Below are positions 8,448-18,499 of a DNA stretch of 43,905 bases, one piece after another. A program made the position numbers and the translations under genes. Position 1 is the first letter of the stretch, and every line of letters begins with the position of its first letter. This stretch comes from Clostridiales bacterium. GTDB taxonomy: Bacteria; Bacillota; Clostridia; Acetivibrionales; RGIG10202. The notes below the pieces were generated by a model. That model was not told the DNA's origin. It saw nothing but the letters and a program-made list of their open reading frames with translations, and ran no database searches. The stretch is taken from assembly GCA_017961515.1 (NCBI GenBank), contig JAGCXC010000079.1, forward strand, positions 1 through 43,905, read 5' to 3'.

Positions 8448-8884
8448 TGTTAATGCCAAAGAGAGTTAAACGTAGGAAAGTGCATAGAGGTAGAATGAAA
8501 GGTGTAGCAAGAAGAGGAAATTTCCTTGCGTATGGGGATTATGGTTTGGTGGCTATGGAGCCTGCTTGGGTTACAAGTAATCAAATAGAAGCTGCCAGAA
8601 TAGCGCTTACTCGTTACATAAAGAGGGGTGGTAAGGTTTGGATAAAGATTTTTCCAGACAAACCAGTAACAAAGAAGCCAGCTGAAACTCGTATGGGTAA
8701 AGGTAAAGGTTCACCAGAGTTTTGGGTTGCTGTAGTGAAGCCAGGTAGAGTGTTGTTTGAGTTATCAGGAGTACCAGAGGAGGTAGCGCGTGAAGCATTA
8801 AGACTTGCAATGCATAAATTGCCAATCAAGTGTAAGTTTATTGCACGTGAAAAAGAAGTAGGTGGTGAAGCAAATGAAGGCTAA
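8447..8884 (+). CDS. rplP: 50S ribosomal protein L16
   Basis: L16 organises the A-site region of the 50S. The 145-aa product has [25 protein letters not shown]-like [12 protein letters not shown], and [22 protein letters not shown], all diagnostic. The start overlaps the rpsC stop; its ribosome binding site GGAGG lies inside rpsC. The last codons overlap rpmC by 11 bases. Confidence 0.97.
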   Translation: MLMPKRVKRRKVHRGRMKGVARRGNFLAYGDYGLVAMEPAWVTSNQIEAARIALTRYIKRGGKVWIKIFPDKPVTKKPAETRMGKGKGSPEFWVAVVKPGRVLFELSGVPEEVAREALRLAMHKLPIKCKFIAREKEVGGEANEG

Positions 8885-9071
8885 TGAGATCAGAGAAAAG
8901 ACTAATGAAGAATTAGAAAAAGAGTTGAATGAGCTTAAGAAAGAGTTGTTCAAATTGAGATTTCAACCTGCTACTAATCAGCTTGAGAATCCTATGAAGA
9001 TAAAAAAAGTCAAGAGGAATATAGCTGTTATAAAGACAATTATTAGAGAAAGAGAAATAAAGAGTGTTTAA
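8874..9071 (+). CDS. rpmC: 50S ribosomal protein L29
   Basis: Small helical-hairpin protein at the exit tunnel next to L23. The 65-aa product has [20 protein letters not shown] and [15 protein letters not shown] chose the ATG at 8874 ([14 protein letters not shown]), 8 bases after AGGTGG; upstream in-frame GTG codons lie inside the ribosome binding site. It overlaps the end of rplP by 11 bases, consistent with translational coupling. Confidence 0.95.
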   Translation: MKANEIREKTNEELEKELNELKKELFKLRFQPATNQLENPMKIKKVKRNIAVIKTIIREREIKSV

Positions 9072-9103
9072 TTAAGGTGTAGATGGAAAGGAGGCAATTA
9101 GAG

Positions 9104-9364
9104 GTGGCAGAGAAGAGAGGTTTGAGAAAAACAAGAGTTGGTAAAGTTTTAAGTAACAAGATGGAAAAGACAATTGTAGTTGCAGTTGAGGATAACGTAG
9201 CACATTCATTGTATGGTAAAATAATAAAGAGAACATATAAGCTAAAGGCCCATGACGAGAATAATGAGTGTCAAATAGGGGATATAGTTGAAGTTATGGA
9301 AACAAGACCGTTGAGTAAAGATAAAAGATGGAGACTCGTTAGAGTTGTTCAAAAGGCTAAATAG
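9104..9364 (+). CDS. rpsQ: 30S ribosomal protein S17
   Basis: OB-fold 16S-binding protein of early 30S assembly. The 86-aa product has [20 protein letters not shown] and [20 protein letters not shown]. The GTG at 9104 ([14 protein letters not shown]) fits the family start and lies 9 bases after GGAGG (9090-9094). An in-frame ATG at 9083 precedes that ribosome binding site and is unlikely to be used. Confidence 0.95.
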   Translation: MAEKRGLRKTRVGKVLSNKMEKTIVVAVEDNVAHSLYGKIIKRTYKLKAHDENNECQIGDIVEVMETRPLSKDKRWRLVRVVQKAK

Positions 9365-9392
9365 TAGTGAATAAGGAAGGAGGGCGTATGAT

Positions 9393-9761
9393 ATGATACA
9401 AGTTGAAACAGAACTAAAGGTAGCAGATAACAGTGGAGCCAGAAGAGTTAAATGTATAAAAGTTCTTGGTGGTTCGTTGAGAAAATATGCTAATATAGGA
9501 GATGTAATAGTTGCTTCTGTAAAAGAGGCAACACCAGGAGCAGTTGTTAAAAAAGGAGACGTTGTAAAGTGCGTTGTTGTTCGCACAAAAAGAGGAGTTG
9601 CAAGACCGGATGGATCATATATAAGGTTTGACGAGAATGCAGCAGTTTTAATAAAGGATGACAAAAATCCTAGGGGTACACGTATATTTGGACCATGTGC
9701 TAGAGAGCTAAGAGATAAGGAATACATGAAGATATTATCATTAGCACCAGAGGTATTGTAA
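9393..9761 (+). CDS. rplN: 50S ribosomal protein L14
   Basis: L14 bridges the subunits and is the docking site of RsfS. The 122-aa product matches the usual length, with [40 protein letters not shown] and [21 protein letters not shown] precedes the ATG by about 8 bases. Confidence 0.98.
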   Translation: MIQVETELKVADNSGARRVKCIKVLGGSLRKYANIGDVIVASVKEATPGAVVKKGDVVKCVVVRTKRGVARPDGSYIRFDENAAVLIKDDKNPRGTRIFGPCARELRDKEYMKILSLAPEVL

Positions 9762-9804
9762 GATAAAGTTTCTAGAAGTATATGAGGAAGGAGGAGTTTA
9801 TATC

Positions 9805-10152
9805 ATGGCAAATAAGGTACATGTAAAAACAGGTGACAAAGTATTAGTATTAACTGGTAAAGATAGAGGAAAAGAAGGAAAGATATTAAAAGTATATCCA
9901 AATAAGAATAGAGTTGTAGTGGAAGGTATAAATATTGTTAAGAAACATAAAAAACCAAGATCTGCAGGTCAACAAGGTGGTATAATAGAACAAGAAGCAG
10001 CATTGGATGCATCTAACGTTATGCTAGTATGTCCAAGATGTAATAAAGCATCTAGAGTAGAGAGAAAAATTCTAGAAAATGGAGATAAGGTTAGAGTTTG
10101 CAAAAAGTGTAAAGAAACAATAGACGTTATAAAGAAAGCCAAAAAAGCTTAG
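9805..10152 (+). CDS. rplX: 50S ribosomal protein L24 (zinc-ribbon variant)
   Basis: L24 initiates 50S assembly. The KOW motif is seen at [19 protein letters not shown] and [15 protein letters not shown]. Cysteines at about residues 76, 79, 99 and 102 (CPRC and CKKC) form a predicted zinc ribbon in the C-terminal half, a variant known in some Bacillota. Length 115 aa. A GGAGGAG site precedes the ATG. Confidence 0.97.
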   Translation: MANKVHVKTGDKVLVLTGKDRGKEGKILKVYPNKNRVVVEGINIVKKHKKPRSAGQQGGIIEQEAALDASNVMLVCPRCNKASRVERKILENGDKVRVCKKCKETIDVIKKAKKA

Positions 10153-10180
10153 TTAGGTATAAGTAGAAAGGAGGAAAAGA

Positions 10181-10723
10181 ATGTCTAGGTTAAAGGAAAG
10201 ATATATGCAAGAAGTACAAGGTGCGTTAAAAGAAAAATTTAAATATACAAGTATTATGCAAGTACCAAAAGTTGAAAAAATAGTTATAAATATAGGATTG
10301 GGAGAAGTAAGAGAAAATCCAAAAGCTATTGAGTCGGCTATGAACGATTTGGCATTAATAACAGGACAAAAACCAATAGTTACAAAAGCTAAGAAATCTA
10401 TAGCAGCTTTTAAATTAAGAGAAGGTGTTAGTATAGGTTGTAAAGTTACTCTAAGAGGAGAAAAAATGTATGTGTTTATGGATAAACTATTTAATATAGG
10501 TCTTCCTAGAGTAAGAGATTTTAGAGGAGTTTCAGAAAATTCTTTTGACGGAAGAGGTAATTACTCATTGGGAATAAAAGAGCAACTTATTTTTCCAGAG
10601 ATAGAGTATGATAAAATAGATAAAATTAGGGGTATGGATATCACTTTTGTTACTTCTGCAAAATCAGATGAGGAAGCAAAAGAACTTTTGACTATGCTAG
10701 GTATGCCATTTCACCACAACTAG
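10181..10723 (+). CDS. rplE: 50S ribosomal protein L5
   Basis: L5 binds 5S rRNA in the central protuberance. The 180-aa product has [40 protein letters not shown], and [20 protein letters not shown], as in the family. GGAGG lies 7 bases before the ATG; rpsN follows after 15 bases. Confidence 0.98.
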   Translation: MSRLKERYMQEVQGALKEKFKYTSIMQVPKVEKIVINIGLGEVRENPKAIESAMNDLALITGQKPIVTKAKKSIAAFKLREGVSIGCKVTLRGEKMYVFMDKLFNIGLPRVRDFRGVSENSFDGRGNYSLGIKEQLIFPEIEYDKIDKIRGMDITFVTSAKSDEEAKELLTMLGMPFHHN

Positions 10724-10738
10724 AAGGAGGGAAGTTTG

Positions 10739-10924
10739 ATGGCAAAGATGTCTCTAAAAGAGAAGCAAAAAAGAAAGCAAAAATATAAAACAAGAGAGTA
10801 TAATAGATGTAAGTTATGTGGTAGACCACATGCATATATGAGGAAGTTTGGTATTTGTCGTTTATGCTTTAGGATGTTAGCATATAAAGGTCAAATACCA
10901 GGAATTAAGAAGGCAAGCTGGTAA
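10739..10924 (+). CDS. rpsN: 30S ribosomal protein S14, zinc-binding type
   Basis: Assembles late in the 30S head. The 61-aa product is the short zinc form with C-x2-C-x12-C-x2-C ([20 protein letters not shown]) and the C-terminal [11 protein letters not shown]. The ATG at 10739 follows GGAGGG by 7 bases; the TTG immediately before it is less likely. As in most Gram-positive bacteria this zinc form sits in the main operon; a zinc-free copy, if any, lies elsewhere. Confidence 0.97.
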   Translation: MAKMSLKEKQKRKQKYKTREYNRCKLCGRPHAYMRKFGICRLCFRMLAYKGQIPGIKKASW

Positions 10925-10950
10925 AATTAAGAAGGGAGGTAGAAAGAAAA

Positions 10951-11346
10951 ATGCAAATAACTGATACTATAGCAGATTTATTAACAAGAATAAGAAATGC
11001 GAGTGCGGCGAAGCATGAGTCAGTAGATATTCCTGCATCAAATATGAAGAAAGCAATAGCTAATATATTGCTAGAAGAGGGATATGTTCGTGAGGTACAA
11101 GTAATAGAGGATAATAAGCAAGGTATTATAAGAATTACATTGAAGTATGCTAATAAGAAGGGTGTTATTTCTGGATTGAAAAGAATCAGTAAACCAGGAC
11201 TTAGGGTTTACGCAGGAAAAGAGGATCTTCCAAAGGTTTTGGGAGGTTTGGGAATAGCATTAATTTCAACATCTAAAGGTGTAATGACAGATAAGAATGC
11301 TAGAAAACTAGGTGTTGGTGGAGAAGTATTAGCTTATGTTTGGTAA
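10951..11346 (+). CDS. rpsH: 30S ribosomal protein S8
   Basis: Central 16S-binding protein that in E. coli represses the spc operon by binding its mRNA near rplE. The 131-aa product has [40 protein letters not shown] and [26 protein letters not shown] precedes the ATG. A gap of 65 bases follows before rplF. Confidence 0.98.
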   Translation: MQITDTIADLLTRIRNASAAKHESVDIPASNMKKAIANILLEEGYVREVQVIEDNKQGIIRITLKYANKKGVISGLKRISKPGLRVYAGKEDLPKVLGGLGIALISTSKGVMTDKNARKLGVGGEVLAYVW

Positions 11347-11411
11347 TTAAAAAAATTCTGAAAAGGACCAAAGTAGTTCATAATCTTAAGAATGGAAGGA
11401 TGAAAAAGGAA

Positions 11412-11963
11412 ATGTCAAGAATAGGAAGAAAGCCGATAGATGTACCTAAGAATGTAGAGTTTAAGTTAGAAAGCGGGAATATGGTTACAGTAAAAGGACC
11501 TAAAGGCTTATTAAAAAAGAAGTTACATGAAGATATGATCATAGAATTTAAAGATGGTGTTATAGAAGTTAAGAGACCATCTGAAATAAAGAAGCATAAA
11601 GCATTGCATGGGTTAACTAGAACATTGATAGCCAATATGGTTTTAGGTGTTACAGAAGGTTTCCAAAAAGAGTTGGAAATAAACGGAGTAGGTTATAGGG
11701 CACAGAAACAAGGAAAGAAATTAGTTCTTTCATTAGGATATTCACATCCAGTTGAAATAGAAGAGATTGAAGGAATATCTATAGAAGTGCCAGCACCTAA
11801 TGTTATAATTGTAAAAGGTGCAGATAAGCAGATTGTTGGAGAGTTTGCAGCCAATATAAGAGGTAAGAGAGAGCCTGAACCTTATAAAGGAAAGGGAATT
11901 AAGTATAAAGAAGAAAGAATAAGACGTAAAGAAGGAAAAGCAGGCGGGAAAGGTAAAAAATAG
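11412..11963 (+). CDS. rplF: 50S ribosomal protein L6
   Basis: L6 sits near the factor-binding site of the 50S. The 183-aa product starts [17 protein letters not shown] and has two homologous domains, ending with [20 protein letters not shown], the family signature. I chose the ATG at 11412 because it gives the conserved N-terminus and has GGAAGGA 11 bases upstream. The reading frame stays open upstream to about 11340 but without a suitable site. Confidence 0.96.
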   Translation: MSRIGRKPIDVPKNVEFKLESGNMVTVKGPKGLLKKKLHEDMIIEFKDGVIEVKRPSEIKKHKALHGLTRTLIANMVLGVTEGFQKELEINGVGYRAQKQGKKLVLSLGYSHPVEIEEIEGISIEVPAPNVIIVKGADKQIVGEFAANIRGKREPEPYKGKGIKYKEERIRRKEGKAGGKGKK

Positions 11964-11980
11964 GAAGGGGTGAAATTGGC

Positions 11981-12343
11981 ATGGCAGTAAAACTTGACAG
12001 GAAGAAAAGAAGAGAGAGAATTCACAGAAGGGTAAGAAAAAAAGTAAGCGGAACAGCTAGTAGACCTAGATTGAGTGTGCATAAAAGCTTAAAGCATATG
12101 AGGGCTCAAATAATTGATGACACTGCTGGAATGACATTGGTTGCAGCATCTACTGAAGAATTAAAATCGGTCTTAGATTTTGGAGGCAATATAGAAGCAG
12201 CTAAAGAATTAGGTAAGCTAATAGCGAAAAAAGCACTTGAAAAAAGTATAACAACAGTTGTATTTGACAGAGGTGGATGTATATATCATGGCAGAATAAA
12301 AGCTTTAGCTGAAGCTGCTCGTGAGGCAGGTTTGAAATTTTAA
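11981..12343 (+). CDS. rplR: 50S ribosomal protein L18
   Basis: 5S rRNA-binding protein of the central protuberance. The 120-aa product has a basic N-terminus ([18 protein letters not shown]), [20 protein letters not shown], and [27 protein letters not shown] precedes the ATG. Confidence 0.98.
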   Translation: MAVKLDRKKRRERIHRRVRKKVSGTASRPRLSVHKSLKHMRAQIIDDTAGMTLVAASTEELKSVLDFGGNIEAAKELGKLIAKKALEKSITTVVFDRGGCIYHGRIKALAEAAREAGLKF

Positions 12344-12361
12344 TAAAGGAGGGAAAAATAA

Positions 12362-12871
12362 GTGCAAGAAAACAAACGAATAGATCCAAATACTCTTGAG
12401 TTGGAGGAAAAAGTAGTAATTTCAAAGCGTGTAACAAAAGTTGTAAAAGGTGGTAGGAATTTTCGCTTTAGCGTATTAGTAGTGGTAGGAGATAGGAATG
12501 GTCATGTTGGTATCGGAACAGGAAAATCTCGTGAAGTTCCAGATGCAATTAAGCAAGCTGTAGAGAAAGCTAAAAAGAATCTAAAGACTATTGCGTTATT
12601 AGATACGACAATACCACATGAAATTGTAGGAATACATGGAGCAGGAAAGGTTTTATTAAAGCCTGCAGGAAAAGGTACAGGAGTTATAGCAGGAGGACCA
12701 GTTAGAATGGTACTAGAGTTAGCAGGAATTAAAGACATAAGAACTAAGTCTTTAGGGTCGAACAATGCTAGAAATATGGTAGAAGCAACATTAAATGGTC
12801 TTATGGAGCTAAGAACAGCTGAAGAAATAGCTAAGCTTCGTGGCAAGACCGTAGAAGAAGTTTTAAGCTAG
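12362..12871 (+). CDS. rpsE: 30S ribosomal protein S5
   Basis: S5 works at the decoding fidelity and mRNA entry sites. The 169-aa product shows [40 protein letters not shown] and [23 protein letters not shown] start with AAGGAGGG at 8-9 bases. The stop codon overlaps the ribosome binding site of rpmD. Confidence 0.98.
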   Translation: MQENKRIDPNTLELEEKVVISKRVTKVVKGGRNFRFSVLVVVGDRNGHVGIGTGKSREVPDAIKQAVEKAKKNLKTIALLDTTIPHEIVGIHGAGKVLLKPAGKGTGVIAGGPVRMVLELAGIKDIRTKSLGSNNARNMVEATLNGLMELRTAEEIAKLRGKTVEEVLS

Positions 12872-12884
12872 GAGGAAAACTTTG

Positions 12885-13064
12885 ATGTCAAAATTAAAAA
12901 TAACTTTAATAAAAAGTACAAACAAAGCTAAAAAAAATCAATTTGCGACTGTAAGGGCCTTAGGATTAAAAAAAATAGGCCAAACAGTTGTTCAAAATGA
13001 TAATCCTCAAATAAGAGGTATGATAGCAGTGGTACCTCATTTATTACAAGTGGAAGAGATTTAA
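12885..13064 (+). CDS. rpmD: 50S ribosomal protein L30
   Basis: Small 50S protein of 59 aa, with [20 protein letters not shown] and [20 protein letters not shown]. The ATG at 12885 lies about 10 bases after GGAGG (12871-12875); the TTG before it is not needed. rplO follows after 15 bases. Confidence 0.96.
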   Translation: MSKLKITLIKSTNKAKKNQFATVRALGLKKIGQTVVQNDNPQIRGMIAVVPHLLQVEEI

Positions 13065-13079
13065 TGAGGAGGTGTGAAT

Positions 13080-13520
13080 ATGAAACTAAATGAATTAAGA
13101 TCTATACCTAATTCTACGAAAGTTAGTAAAAGAAAAGGAAGAGGGCATGGAACAGGAAATGGAAAGACAGCTGGAAGAGGGCATAAAGGTCAGAACGCAA
13201 GATCTGGTGGAGGAGTAAGGCTAGGTTTTGAAGGTGGACAAATGCCTTTGTACAGAAGGATACCAAAGAGAGGATTTAATAACATATTCAGAAAGATTTA
13301 TGCTGTAGTCAATGTATCTGATTTAGAAAGATTCGATAATGATACAGAAGTAACAGCAGCTTTATTAAAAGAAGCTGGGTTAGTAAAAAAAGTTGTAGAT
13401 GGAGTTAAGATACTAGGTAATGGGGAGCTTTCAAAGAAACTAGTAGTTAAAGCCACTAAATTTACAAAGACAGCGCAAGAAAAAATAGAGTCTGTAGGAG
13501 GAAAGGTAGAGGTGATATAA
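13080..13520 (+). CDS. rplO: 50S ribosomal protein L15
   Basis: L15 is a late-assembly 50S protein. The 146-aa product has [14 protein letters not shown], the glycine-rich [20 protein letters not shown] and [20 protein letters not shown]. The ATG at 13080 is 7 bases after GGAGG (13068-13072); an in-frame GTG at 13074 is too close to that site. The stop is one base before the secY GTG. Confidence 0.97.
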   Translation: MKLNELRSIPNSTKVSKRKGRGHGTGNGKTAGRGHKGQNARSGGGVRLGFEGGQMPLYRRIPKRGFNNIFRKIYAVVNVSDLERFDNDTEVTAALLKEAGLVKKVVDGVKILGNGELSKKLVVKATKFTKTAQEKIESVGGKVEVI

Positions 13521-13521
13521 C

Positions 13522-14814
13522 GTGGGTAATATGCTAGACACATTTAGGAATGCCTGGAAAATTTCAGATCTTAGAAAGAAGATATTCTTTACTATATTTA
13601 TGTTGTTAGTTTTTAGGTTAGGTTCACATATACCTGTACCAGGTATGAATGCAGCAAGGTTGCAAGATTTAATGAGGCGTGGTGGAGCTATTTTTGGATT
13701 TTTTGATATAGTATCGGGGGGTTCATTCGCGAATGCAACAATATTTGCAATGAGTATAACTCCTTACATAAATGCATCTATAATAGTTCAATTGTTAACT
13801 GTCGCTATCCCTAAATTTGAACAGTTATCAAAAGAGGGAGAAGAGGGACGAAAGATTATAGCCCAAATTATAAGATATACAACAGTGGTATTGGCATTTG
13901 TGCAGGCAGTTGGTTTGACTATAGGTATGAGATCATCAATATATGGTGGATTGAATGTGTTAAGTTTTATTACAGTTACGTTATCATTTACAGCAGGTAC
14001 AGCATTTTTGATGTGGTTAGGTGAGCAAATAACAGAAAAAGGAATTGGTAATGGTATATCTATGCTTATTTTTGCTGGAATAGTATCTAGAGCTCCAGTA
14101 GGTGCACTTGCTATAGTTCAGAATTTTAGAGCTGGTAAATTTGGACAGGGAGCGATGGCGTATTTAGCTATAAGTGTTGTTTTAGCCGTGTTTGTGGCAA
14201 TTATAGCATTAGTTATATGGGTGCAAGAGGCAGAGAGAAGGATACCTGTTCAATATGCAAAGAGAGTAGTTGGAAGAAAAATGTACGGTGGCCAAAGTAC
14301 ACATATTCCAATCAAAGTAAACTTAGCAGGAGTAATGCCAATAATATTTGCAATGTCTTTTGTTGCATTACCATCAACAATAATATCAGTGTTTGCACCA
14401 AATTCACAAAATAAAATACTTGTTTGGTTTAGAAATGCACAGACAAGTATATTGTTTGCGCTACTTACAGGTGTATTGATAATATTCTTTACATTCTTTT
14501 ATTCATATATTCAATTCAATCCAATTGAGATTGCGAATAATATGAAGAAAAATGGAGGATTTATTCCAGGTATAAGACCAGGTAAACCTACATCGGAATA
14601 TATATCTAAAATTTTGAATAGAGTAACTTGGTTTGGAGCAATATTTTTGGCGATCATACAGTTATTCCCATCAATAGTAGGAAAGTTAACACATATTAAT
14701 GGAGTATGGTTTGCTGGTACAAGTGTATTGATCCTTGTAAATGTTGCATTAGATACAGTAAAACAAATAGAGTCTCAAATGATAATGAGACACTATAAAG
14801 GTTTTTTAGGGTAA
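13522..14814 (+). CDS. secY: Preprotein translocase subunit SecY
   Basis: Channel-forming subunit of the Sec translocon. The 430-aa product has about ten hydrophobic segments, the N-terminal FRLGSHIPVPGMN, the plug-region DIVSGGSFANATIFAMSITP, EQITEKGIGNGISMLIF and the cytoplasmic loop ERRIPVQYAKRVVGRK. The GTG at 13522 sits 7 bases after AGGTGA and one base beyond the rplO stop. It exports the secreted proteins seen elsewhere in the window. Confidence 0.98.
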   Translation: MGNMLDTFRNAWKISDLRKKIFFTIFMLLVFRLGSHIPVPGMNAARLQDLMRRGGAIFGFFDIVSGGSFANATIFAMSITPYINASIIVQLLTVAIPKFEQLSKEGEEGRKIIAQIIRYTTVVLAFVQAVGLTIGMRSSIYGGLNVLSFITVTLSFTAGTAFLMWLGEQITEKGIGNGISMLIFAGIVSRAPVGALAIVQNFRAGKFGQGAMAYLAISVVLAVFVAIIALVIWVQEAERRIPVQYAKRVVGRKMYGGQSTHIPIKVNLAGVMPIIFAMSFVALPSTIISVFAPNSQNKILVWFRNAQTSILFALLTGVLIIFFTFFYSYIQFNPIEIANNMKKNGGFIPGIRPGKPTSEYISKILNRVTWFGAIFLAIIQLFPSIVGKLTHINGVWFAGTSVLILVNVALDTVKQIESQMIMRHYKGFLG

Positions 14815-14853
14815 GTTTTGAATGAAACTTGTTGGTAAGATAAGGAGGATTTT

Positions 14854-15498
14854 ATGAATATAGTAATGTTGGGAGCTCCTGGAGCGGGAAAAGGAACTCA
14901 AGCTGAGAAGATTTCTCAAAAATACGGTATACCTCATGTATCAACAGGTGATATATTTAGACAATCTATAAAAAACGGTACTCCACTAGGAGTTGCTGCG
15001 AAAAGTTACATAGATCAGGGATTATTAGTTCCTGATCATGTGACTAATAACATGGTAAAAGAAGTGTTATTAAAAGATGAGTTTAAGAATGGATTTATTC
15101 TAGACGGATATCCAAGAACTATATCACAGGCTGAGTTTTTTACCAAAGCATTAGAGGAACAGGGTAAGGATTTGGATATGGTATTAAACATAGAGGTTGA
15201 TGAAAAAGATATATTAGAGAGAATGACAGGGAGAAGAGTGTGTACTAAGTGTAACACAACATACCATGTGATTTTCAATAAATCAAAGGATAATGTTTCT
15301 TGTGACAAATGTGGTACTGTATTGATTCAAAGAGATGATGATAAAGAAGAAACTGTGAAGAAAAGACTTAACGTTTACAAACAGGAGACTATGCCATTGG
15401 TAGAGTATTATACTAATAATAAGAAGATACGGACAGTACAGGGTAAGGGGACTGTTGAAGAGATTTTTGATAGTGTTATAGACGCTATAGAAAGATGA
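14854..15498 (+). CDS. adk: Adenylate kinase, zinc-LID type
   Basis: Catalyses ATP + AMP = 2 ADP in the cytoplasm. The 214-aa product has the P-loop GAPGAGKGT (residues 7-15), AMP-binding ISTGDIFR-like VSTGDIFRQSI, GFILDGYPRT, and a LID with cysteines at 130, 133, 150 and 153 that should bind zinc, as in Gram-positive enzymes. AAGGAGG lies 7 bases upstream. Confidence 0.98.
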   Translation: MNIVMLGAPGAGKGTQAEKISQKYGIPHVSTGDIFRQSIKNGTPLGVAAKSYIDQGLLVPDHVTNNMVKEVLLKDEFKNGFILDGYPRTISQAEFFTKALEEQGKDLDMVLNIEVDEKDILERMTGRRVCTKCNTTYHVIFNKSKDNVSCDKCGTVLIQRDDDKEETVKKRLNVYKQETMPLVEYYTNNKKIRTVQGKGTVEEIFDSVIDAIER

Positions 15499-15514
15499 GT
15501 TTTGGGTGTATAAT

Positions 15515-16279
15515 ATGATAACAATAAAGAATAAAGCTGAATTAGACATAATGAGAAAAGCAGGAGAGATAGTAGCATTAGCACATGAAGAAATCCGGAA
15601 AAATGTAGTTCCTGGAGTGACTACATTGGAGTTAGATAGAATAGCAGAGGAAGTTATAAAAAAACATAATGCTATTCCATCTTTTAAAGGTTATGAAGGG
15701 TTACCTGGGGCTGTTGATTTTCCAGCAAGTATTTGTGCTTCTGTGAATGAGGAGGTTGTACATGGAATACCTGGAGCTAGAGTTTTAAAAGAAGGAGATA
15801 TAATAAGTATTGATATAGGTGCTTATTATAATGGATATCATGGAGATGCAGCAAGAACTGTGCCAGTAGGTAATATATCAGAAGAGGCACGTAGGCTTAT
15901 AGAAGTTACAAAAGAAAGTTTCTTTAAAGGCATGAGTAAAGCTGTTGAAGGCAATAGAATAATAGATATTTCTGGAGCAGTGGAAGACTATGTAAAAAGC
16001 CATGGATATTCTGTAGTGAGAGACTATGTGGGACATGGCATAGGGCAAGAGATGCATGAGGATCCATCAATTCCTAATTATAGAACTATATTTAGGGGAC
16101 CTAGACTAGAAAGAGGTATGGCGTTAGCAATTGAGCCAATGGTTAATATAGGTACTTATAAAATTAAAATTCTAGGTAATAAGTGGACAGTTGTTACTGC
16201 TGACGGGAAGTTATCGGCTCATTATGAAAATACAGTAGCGATCACAGATAAAGATCCTCTGATATTAACTATGTTGTAA
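15515..16279 (+). CDS. map: Type I methionine aminopeptidase
   Basis: Removes the N-terminal methionine from nascent proteins. The 254-aa product carries the dinuclear metal ligands: D in [20 protein letters not shown] (two aspartates), H in [17 protein letters not shown] in AIEPM and E in AHYENTVAI. The ATG at 15515 is preceded by GGGTG 6 bases away; a GTG at 15506 would lie within that site. It follows adk by 16 bases. Confidence 0.97.
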   Translation: MITIKNKAELDIMRKAGEIVALAHEEIRKNVVPGVTTLELDRIAEEVIKKHNAIPSFKGYEGLPGAVDFPASICASVNEEVVHGIPGARVLKEGDIISIDIGAYYNGYHGDAARTVPVGNISEEARRLIEVTKESFFKGMSKAVEGNRIIDISGAVEDYVKSHGYSVVRDYVGHGIGQEMHEDPSIPNYRTIFRGPRLERGMALAIEPMVNIGTYKIKILGNKWTVVTADGKLSAHYENTVAITDKDPLILTML

Positions 16280-16305
16280 AAAAATATAAAAATAGGAGAA
16301 AATAT

Positions 16306-16524
16306 ATGTCTAAAGAAGATGTAATAGAAGTAGAAGGAACAGTATTGGAAGCTTTACCAAATGCTATGTTTCAGGTAGAGTTAGAAAATGGACATAAGAT
16401 ATTGGCTCATATTTCAGGAAAGTTAAGAATGAACTTTATAAGAATTCTTCCAGGGGATAAAGTGAGATTGGAATTATCGCCATATGATTTAACAAGAGGA
16501 AGAATTACATGGAGAGCTAAGTAA
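16306..16524 (+). CDS. infA: Translation initiation factor IF-1
   Basis: OB-fold factor occupying the A site during initiation. The 72-aa product is of exact family length: [40 protein letters not shown], and [21 protein letters not shown] weak AGGAG site precedes the ATG. No KOW-type L14e-like gene lies between map and infA, unlike in some Firmicutes. Confidence 0.98.
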   Translation: MSKEDVIEVEGTVLEALPNAMFQVELENGHKILAHISGKLRMNFIRILPGDKVRLELSPYDLTRGRITWRAK

Positions 16525-16544
16525 TTGTAAAGGAGGGATATTAG

Positions 16545-16658
16545 ATGAAAGTAAAACCATCCGTTAAGCCTATATGTGAAAAATGTAAGATAATAAAGAG
16601 AAAAGGTCGTGTAATGGTAATTTGTGAAAATCCAAAGCACAAACAAAAACAAGGTTAG
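16545..16658 (+). CDS. rpmJ: 50S ribosomal protein L36
   Basis: A 37-aa zinc-binding ribosomal protein. It reads [14 protein letters not shown] and continues to [16 protein letters not shown], with the C-x2-C ... C ... H zinc ligands. AAGGAGGG lies 7 bases upstream. It closes the spc part of the cluster; a separate promoter follows before rpsM. Confidence 0.97.
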   Translation: MKVKPSVKPICEKCKIIKRKGRVMVICENPKHKQKQG

Positions 16659-16675
16659 TTATTTTTTTAAAACAC

Positions 16676-16704
16676 TTGACATTTTTAGCAATCTAATATA
16701 GAAT
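16676..16704 (+). promoter_or_regulatory. Promoter of the alpha operon (rpsM-rplQ)
   Basis: A perfect TTGACA (16676-16681) and TAGAAT (16699-16704) are 17 bases apart. This gives the rpsM-rpsK-rpsD-rpoA-rplQ group its own start, with a leader of about 175 nt. Confidence 0.8.
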
Positions 16705-16778
16705 TTGAATGTTAGAGTTTAATTAACCGTGTTGGGTTTTTGCTTTGACACAAAGGATTATTTAAGATGCAATTTAAT

Positions 16779-16841
16779 AAAATTGTTGATAAAATAGGAG
16801 CGGCTGCATGGTATTGTCCATGTCCTAATTAATACAATTTT
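16779..16841 (+). promoter_or_regulatory. Three-stem structured leader element before rpsM
   Basis: Nested arms are AAAATTGT (16779-16786) with ACAATTTT (16834-16841), TAGGA (16795-16799) with TCCTA (16823-16827), and CATGG (16807-16811) with CCATG (16818-16822). A GCGGCTG bulge sits on one side. A 12-base palindrome GTTTTGCAAAAC follows at 16845-16856. No T-run follows, so the element more likely acts on translation or binds a ribosomal protein than terminates transcription. Confidence 0.6.
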
Positions 16842-16887
16842 GCTGTTTTGCAAAACTAGAAAGAACTTATTTTGGAGGTGTAAAAGA

Positions 16888-17253
16888 ATGGCACGTATAG
16901 CCGGAGTTGATTTGCCTAGAGAGAAGAGAATAGAGATTGGTTTAACTTATATCTTTGGTGTAGGTAGATCGTTGTCAAATAAAATTTTGAGAAAATTAGG
17001 CGTAAGTCCTGATATAAGAGTGAAAGATTTAATAGAAGCTCAAGTTGCAGCAATAAGAGAAGAGCTATCTAATTATAAAGTTGAAGGTGAACTTAGAAAA
17101 ATAATTGCCTTAAACATTAAAAGACTTAAGGAAATTAAATGTTACAGAGGAATAAGACACAGTAGAGGATTGCCTGTAAGGGGTCAAAAGACAAAGACAA
17201 ATGCGAGAACTTGTAAAGGTCCTAAAAAGACAGTAGGGCAGAAAAAGAAATAG
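16888..17253 (+). CDS. rpsM: 30S ribosomal protein S13
   Basis: S13 contacts the P-site tRNA and the 50S. The 121-aa product begins [20 protein letters not shown] and has [31 protein letters not shown] and a basic tail. GGAGGTG at 16874-16880 precedes the ATG at 16888 by 7 bases. The frame stays open upstream to 16840, but that extension lies inside the structured leader. Confidence 0.97.
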   Translation: MARIAGVDLPREKRIEIGLTYIFGVGRSLSNKILRKLGVSPDIRVKDLIEAQVAAIREELSNYKVEGELRKIIALNIKRLKEIKCYRGIRHSRGLPVRGQKTKTNARTCKGPKKTVGQKKK

Positions 17254-17272
17254 AAGGAGGGTTTGAAATCTG

Positions 17273-17674
17273 ATGGCAGTAGCAAAGGGAGCTAAAAAAA
17301 CTACAAGAAAAAGAAGAGAGCGTAAAAATGTAGAGAGAGGTGCAGCGCATATACGTTCATCTTTCAATAATACTATAGTTACAATAACTGACGTTGCTGG
17401 TAATGTTATAGCATGGTCCAGTGCAGGTGGATTAGGTTTTAAAGGCTCAAGAAAGAGTACGCCGTTTGCGGCACAAATGGCAGCGGAGACTGCAGCGAAA
17501 GTGTCTATGGATCATGGGTTAAAATATGTAGAAGTATATGTAAAAGGGCCTGGATCAGGAAGAGAGGCAGCTATTAGAGCATTGCAAGCAGCAGGGTTAG
17601 AGGTAGTTCTTATAAAGGATGTGACTCCTATTCCGCATAATGGATGTCGTCCACCAAAGAGGAGAAGAGTTTAG
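17273..17674 (+). CDS. rpsK: 30S ribosomal protein S11
   Basis: Platform protein of the 30S near the E-site mRNA. The 133-aa product has [40 protein letters not shown], and [17 protein letters not shown] at the C-terminus. The track from rpsM is 19 bases with AGAAGGAGGG. Confidence 0.98.
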   Translation: MAVAKGAKKTTRKRRERKNVERGAAHIRSSFNNTIVTITDVAGNVIAWSSAGGLGFKGSRKSTPFAAQMAAETAAKVSMDHGLKYVEVYVKGPGSGREAAIRALQAAGLEVVLIKDVTPIPHNGCRPPKRRRV

Positions 17675-17772
17675 TTTTGTATTAGGTTAAGACACGGATG
17701 TATAGAAGACTTAAGCGTACGAAGGGGTTAGCTTAGGGCTTTTAAAGAATTAATTTGGAGGTGTTTGAATAA

Positions 17773-18396
17773 ATGGCAAGATATACAGGGGCGTCGTGTA
17801 GGCGTTGTCGTAGAGCAGGAGAAAAGCTTTTTCTAAAAGGAGAAAAGTGTTATAAAGAGAAATGCCCGGTTGCGAGAAGAGCTTATGCTCCAGGTCAGCA
17901 TGGTCAACAAAAGAAAAATTTGAAAGAGTATGGATTACAATTGCGTGAGAAGCAAAAAGCCAAGAGATTCTATGGTATTTTGGAACGTCAATTTAGGAAA
18001 TATTTTGAGATTGCGTTTAAGAAACAAGGTGTTACAGGTGAAAATTTATTAACTTTATTAGAAACAAGATTGGACAATGTTGTTTATAGGATGGGGTTGG
18101 CTGATTCAAGAGCTCAGGCTAGACAGTTTGTAAGGCATAATCATATAACTGTTAATGGCAAAAAAGTTAATATTCCATCTTACTTGGTAAAAGTAGGGGA
18201 TATTATAGCTCTTAAGGAGAAGAGCAGGAGTATTTCTGTTATAAAAGAAATTGTAGAGTCAAATAGTGTTAAGGCACCAAGATGGCTAGAGGTTGATGCT
18301 GCTAATTTCAGTTGTAAAGTTATTGCATTACCGGAGAGAGAAGATGTGGATCTACAAGTTCAAGAGCATCTAATAGTTGAGTTGTACTCTAAATAG
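17773..18396 (+). CDS. rpsD: 30S ribosomal protein S4, zinc-containing
   Basis: Primary 16S-binding protein; in E. coli it represses the alpha operon. The 207-aa product has N-terminal cysteines at residues 9, 12, 26 and 31 (the C+ zinc form), and the S4 RNA-binding domain [20 protein letters not shown] / [30 protein letters not shown] precedes the ATG. Here it lies inside the alpha operon, unlike in B. subtilis. Confidence 0.98.
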   Translation: MARYTGASCRRCRRAGEKLFLKGEKCYKEKCPVARRAYAPGQHGQQKKNLKEYGLQLREKQKAKRFYGILERQFRKYFEIAFKKQGVTGENLLTLLETRLDNVVYRMGLADSRAQARQFVRHNHITVNGKKVNIPSYLVKVGDIIALKEKSRSISVIKEIVESNSVKAPRWLEVDAANFSCKVIALPEREDVDLQVQEHLIVELYSK

Positions 18397-18499
18397 TTTA
18401 TAAGGATGTAGTGAACTTATGGTTTTAGGTGACCTATGTAAGATTTATTTTTGGTTGTGAGAAATTGAAGATTGATACATAAGAAGCAATTTTGAGTAG

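Noticed and set aside
11340..11411. N-terminal extension of L6
   Set aside because: The open frame overlaps the end of rpsH and its residues do not match L6; MSRIGRKP at 11412 is the conserved start.
16840..16887. N-terminal extension of S13
   Set aside because: It lies in the structured leader, has no ribosome binding site, and the ATG at 16888 has GGAGGTG at ideal spacing and the family start MARIAGVD.
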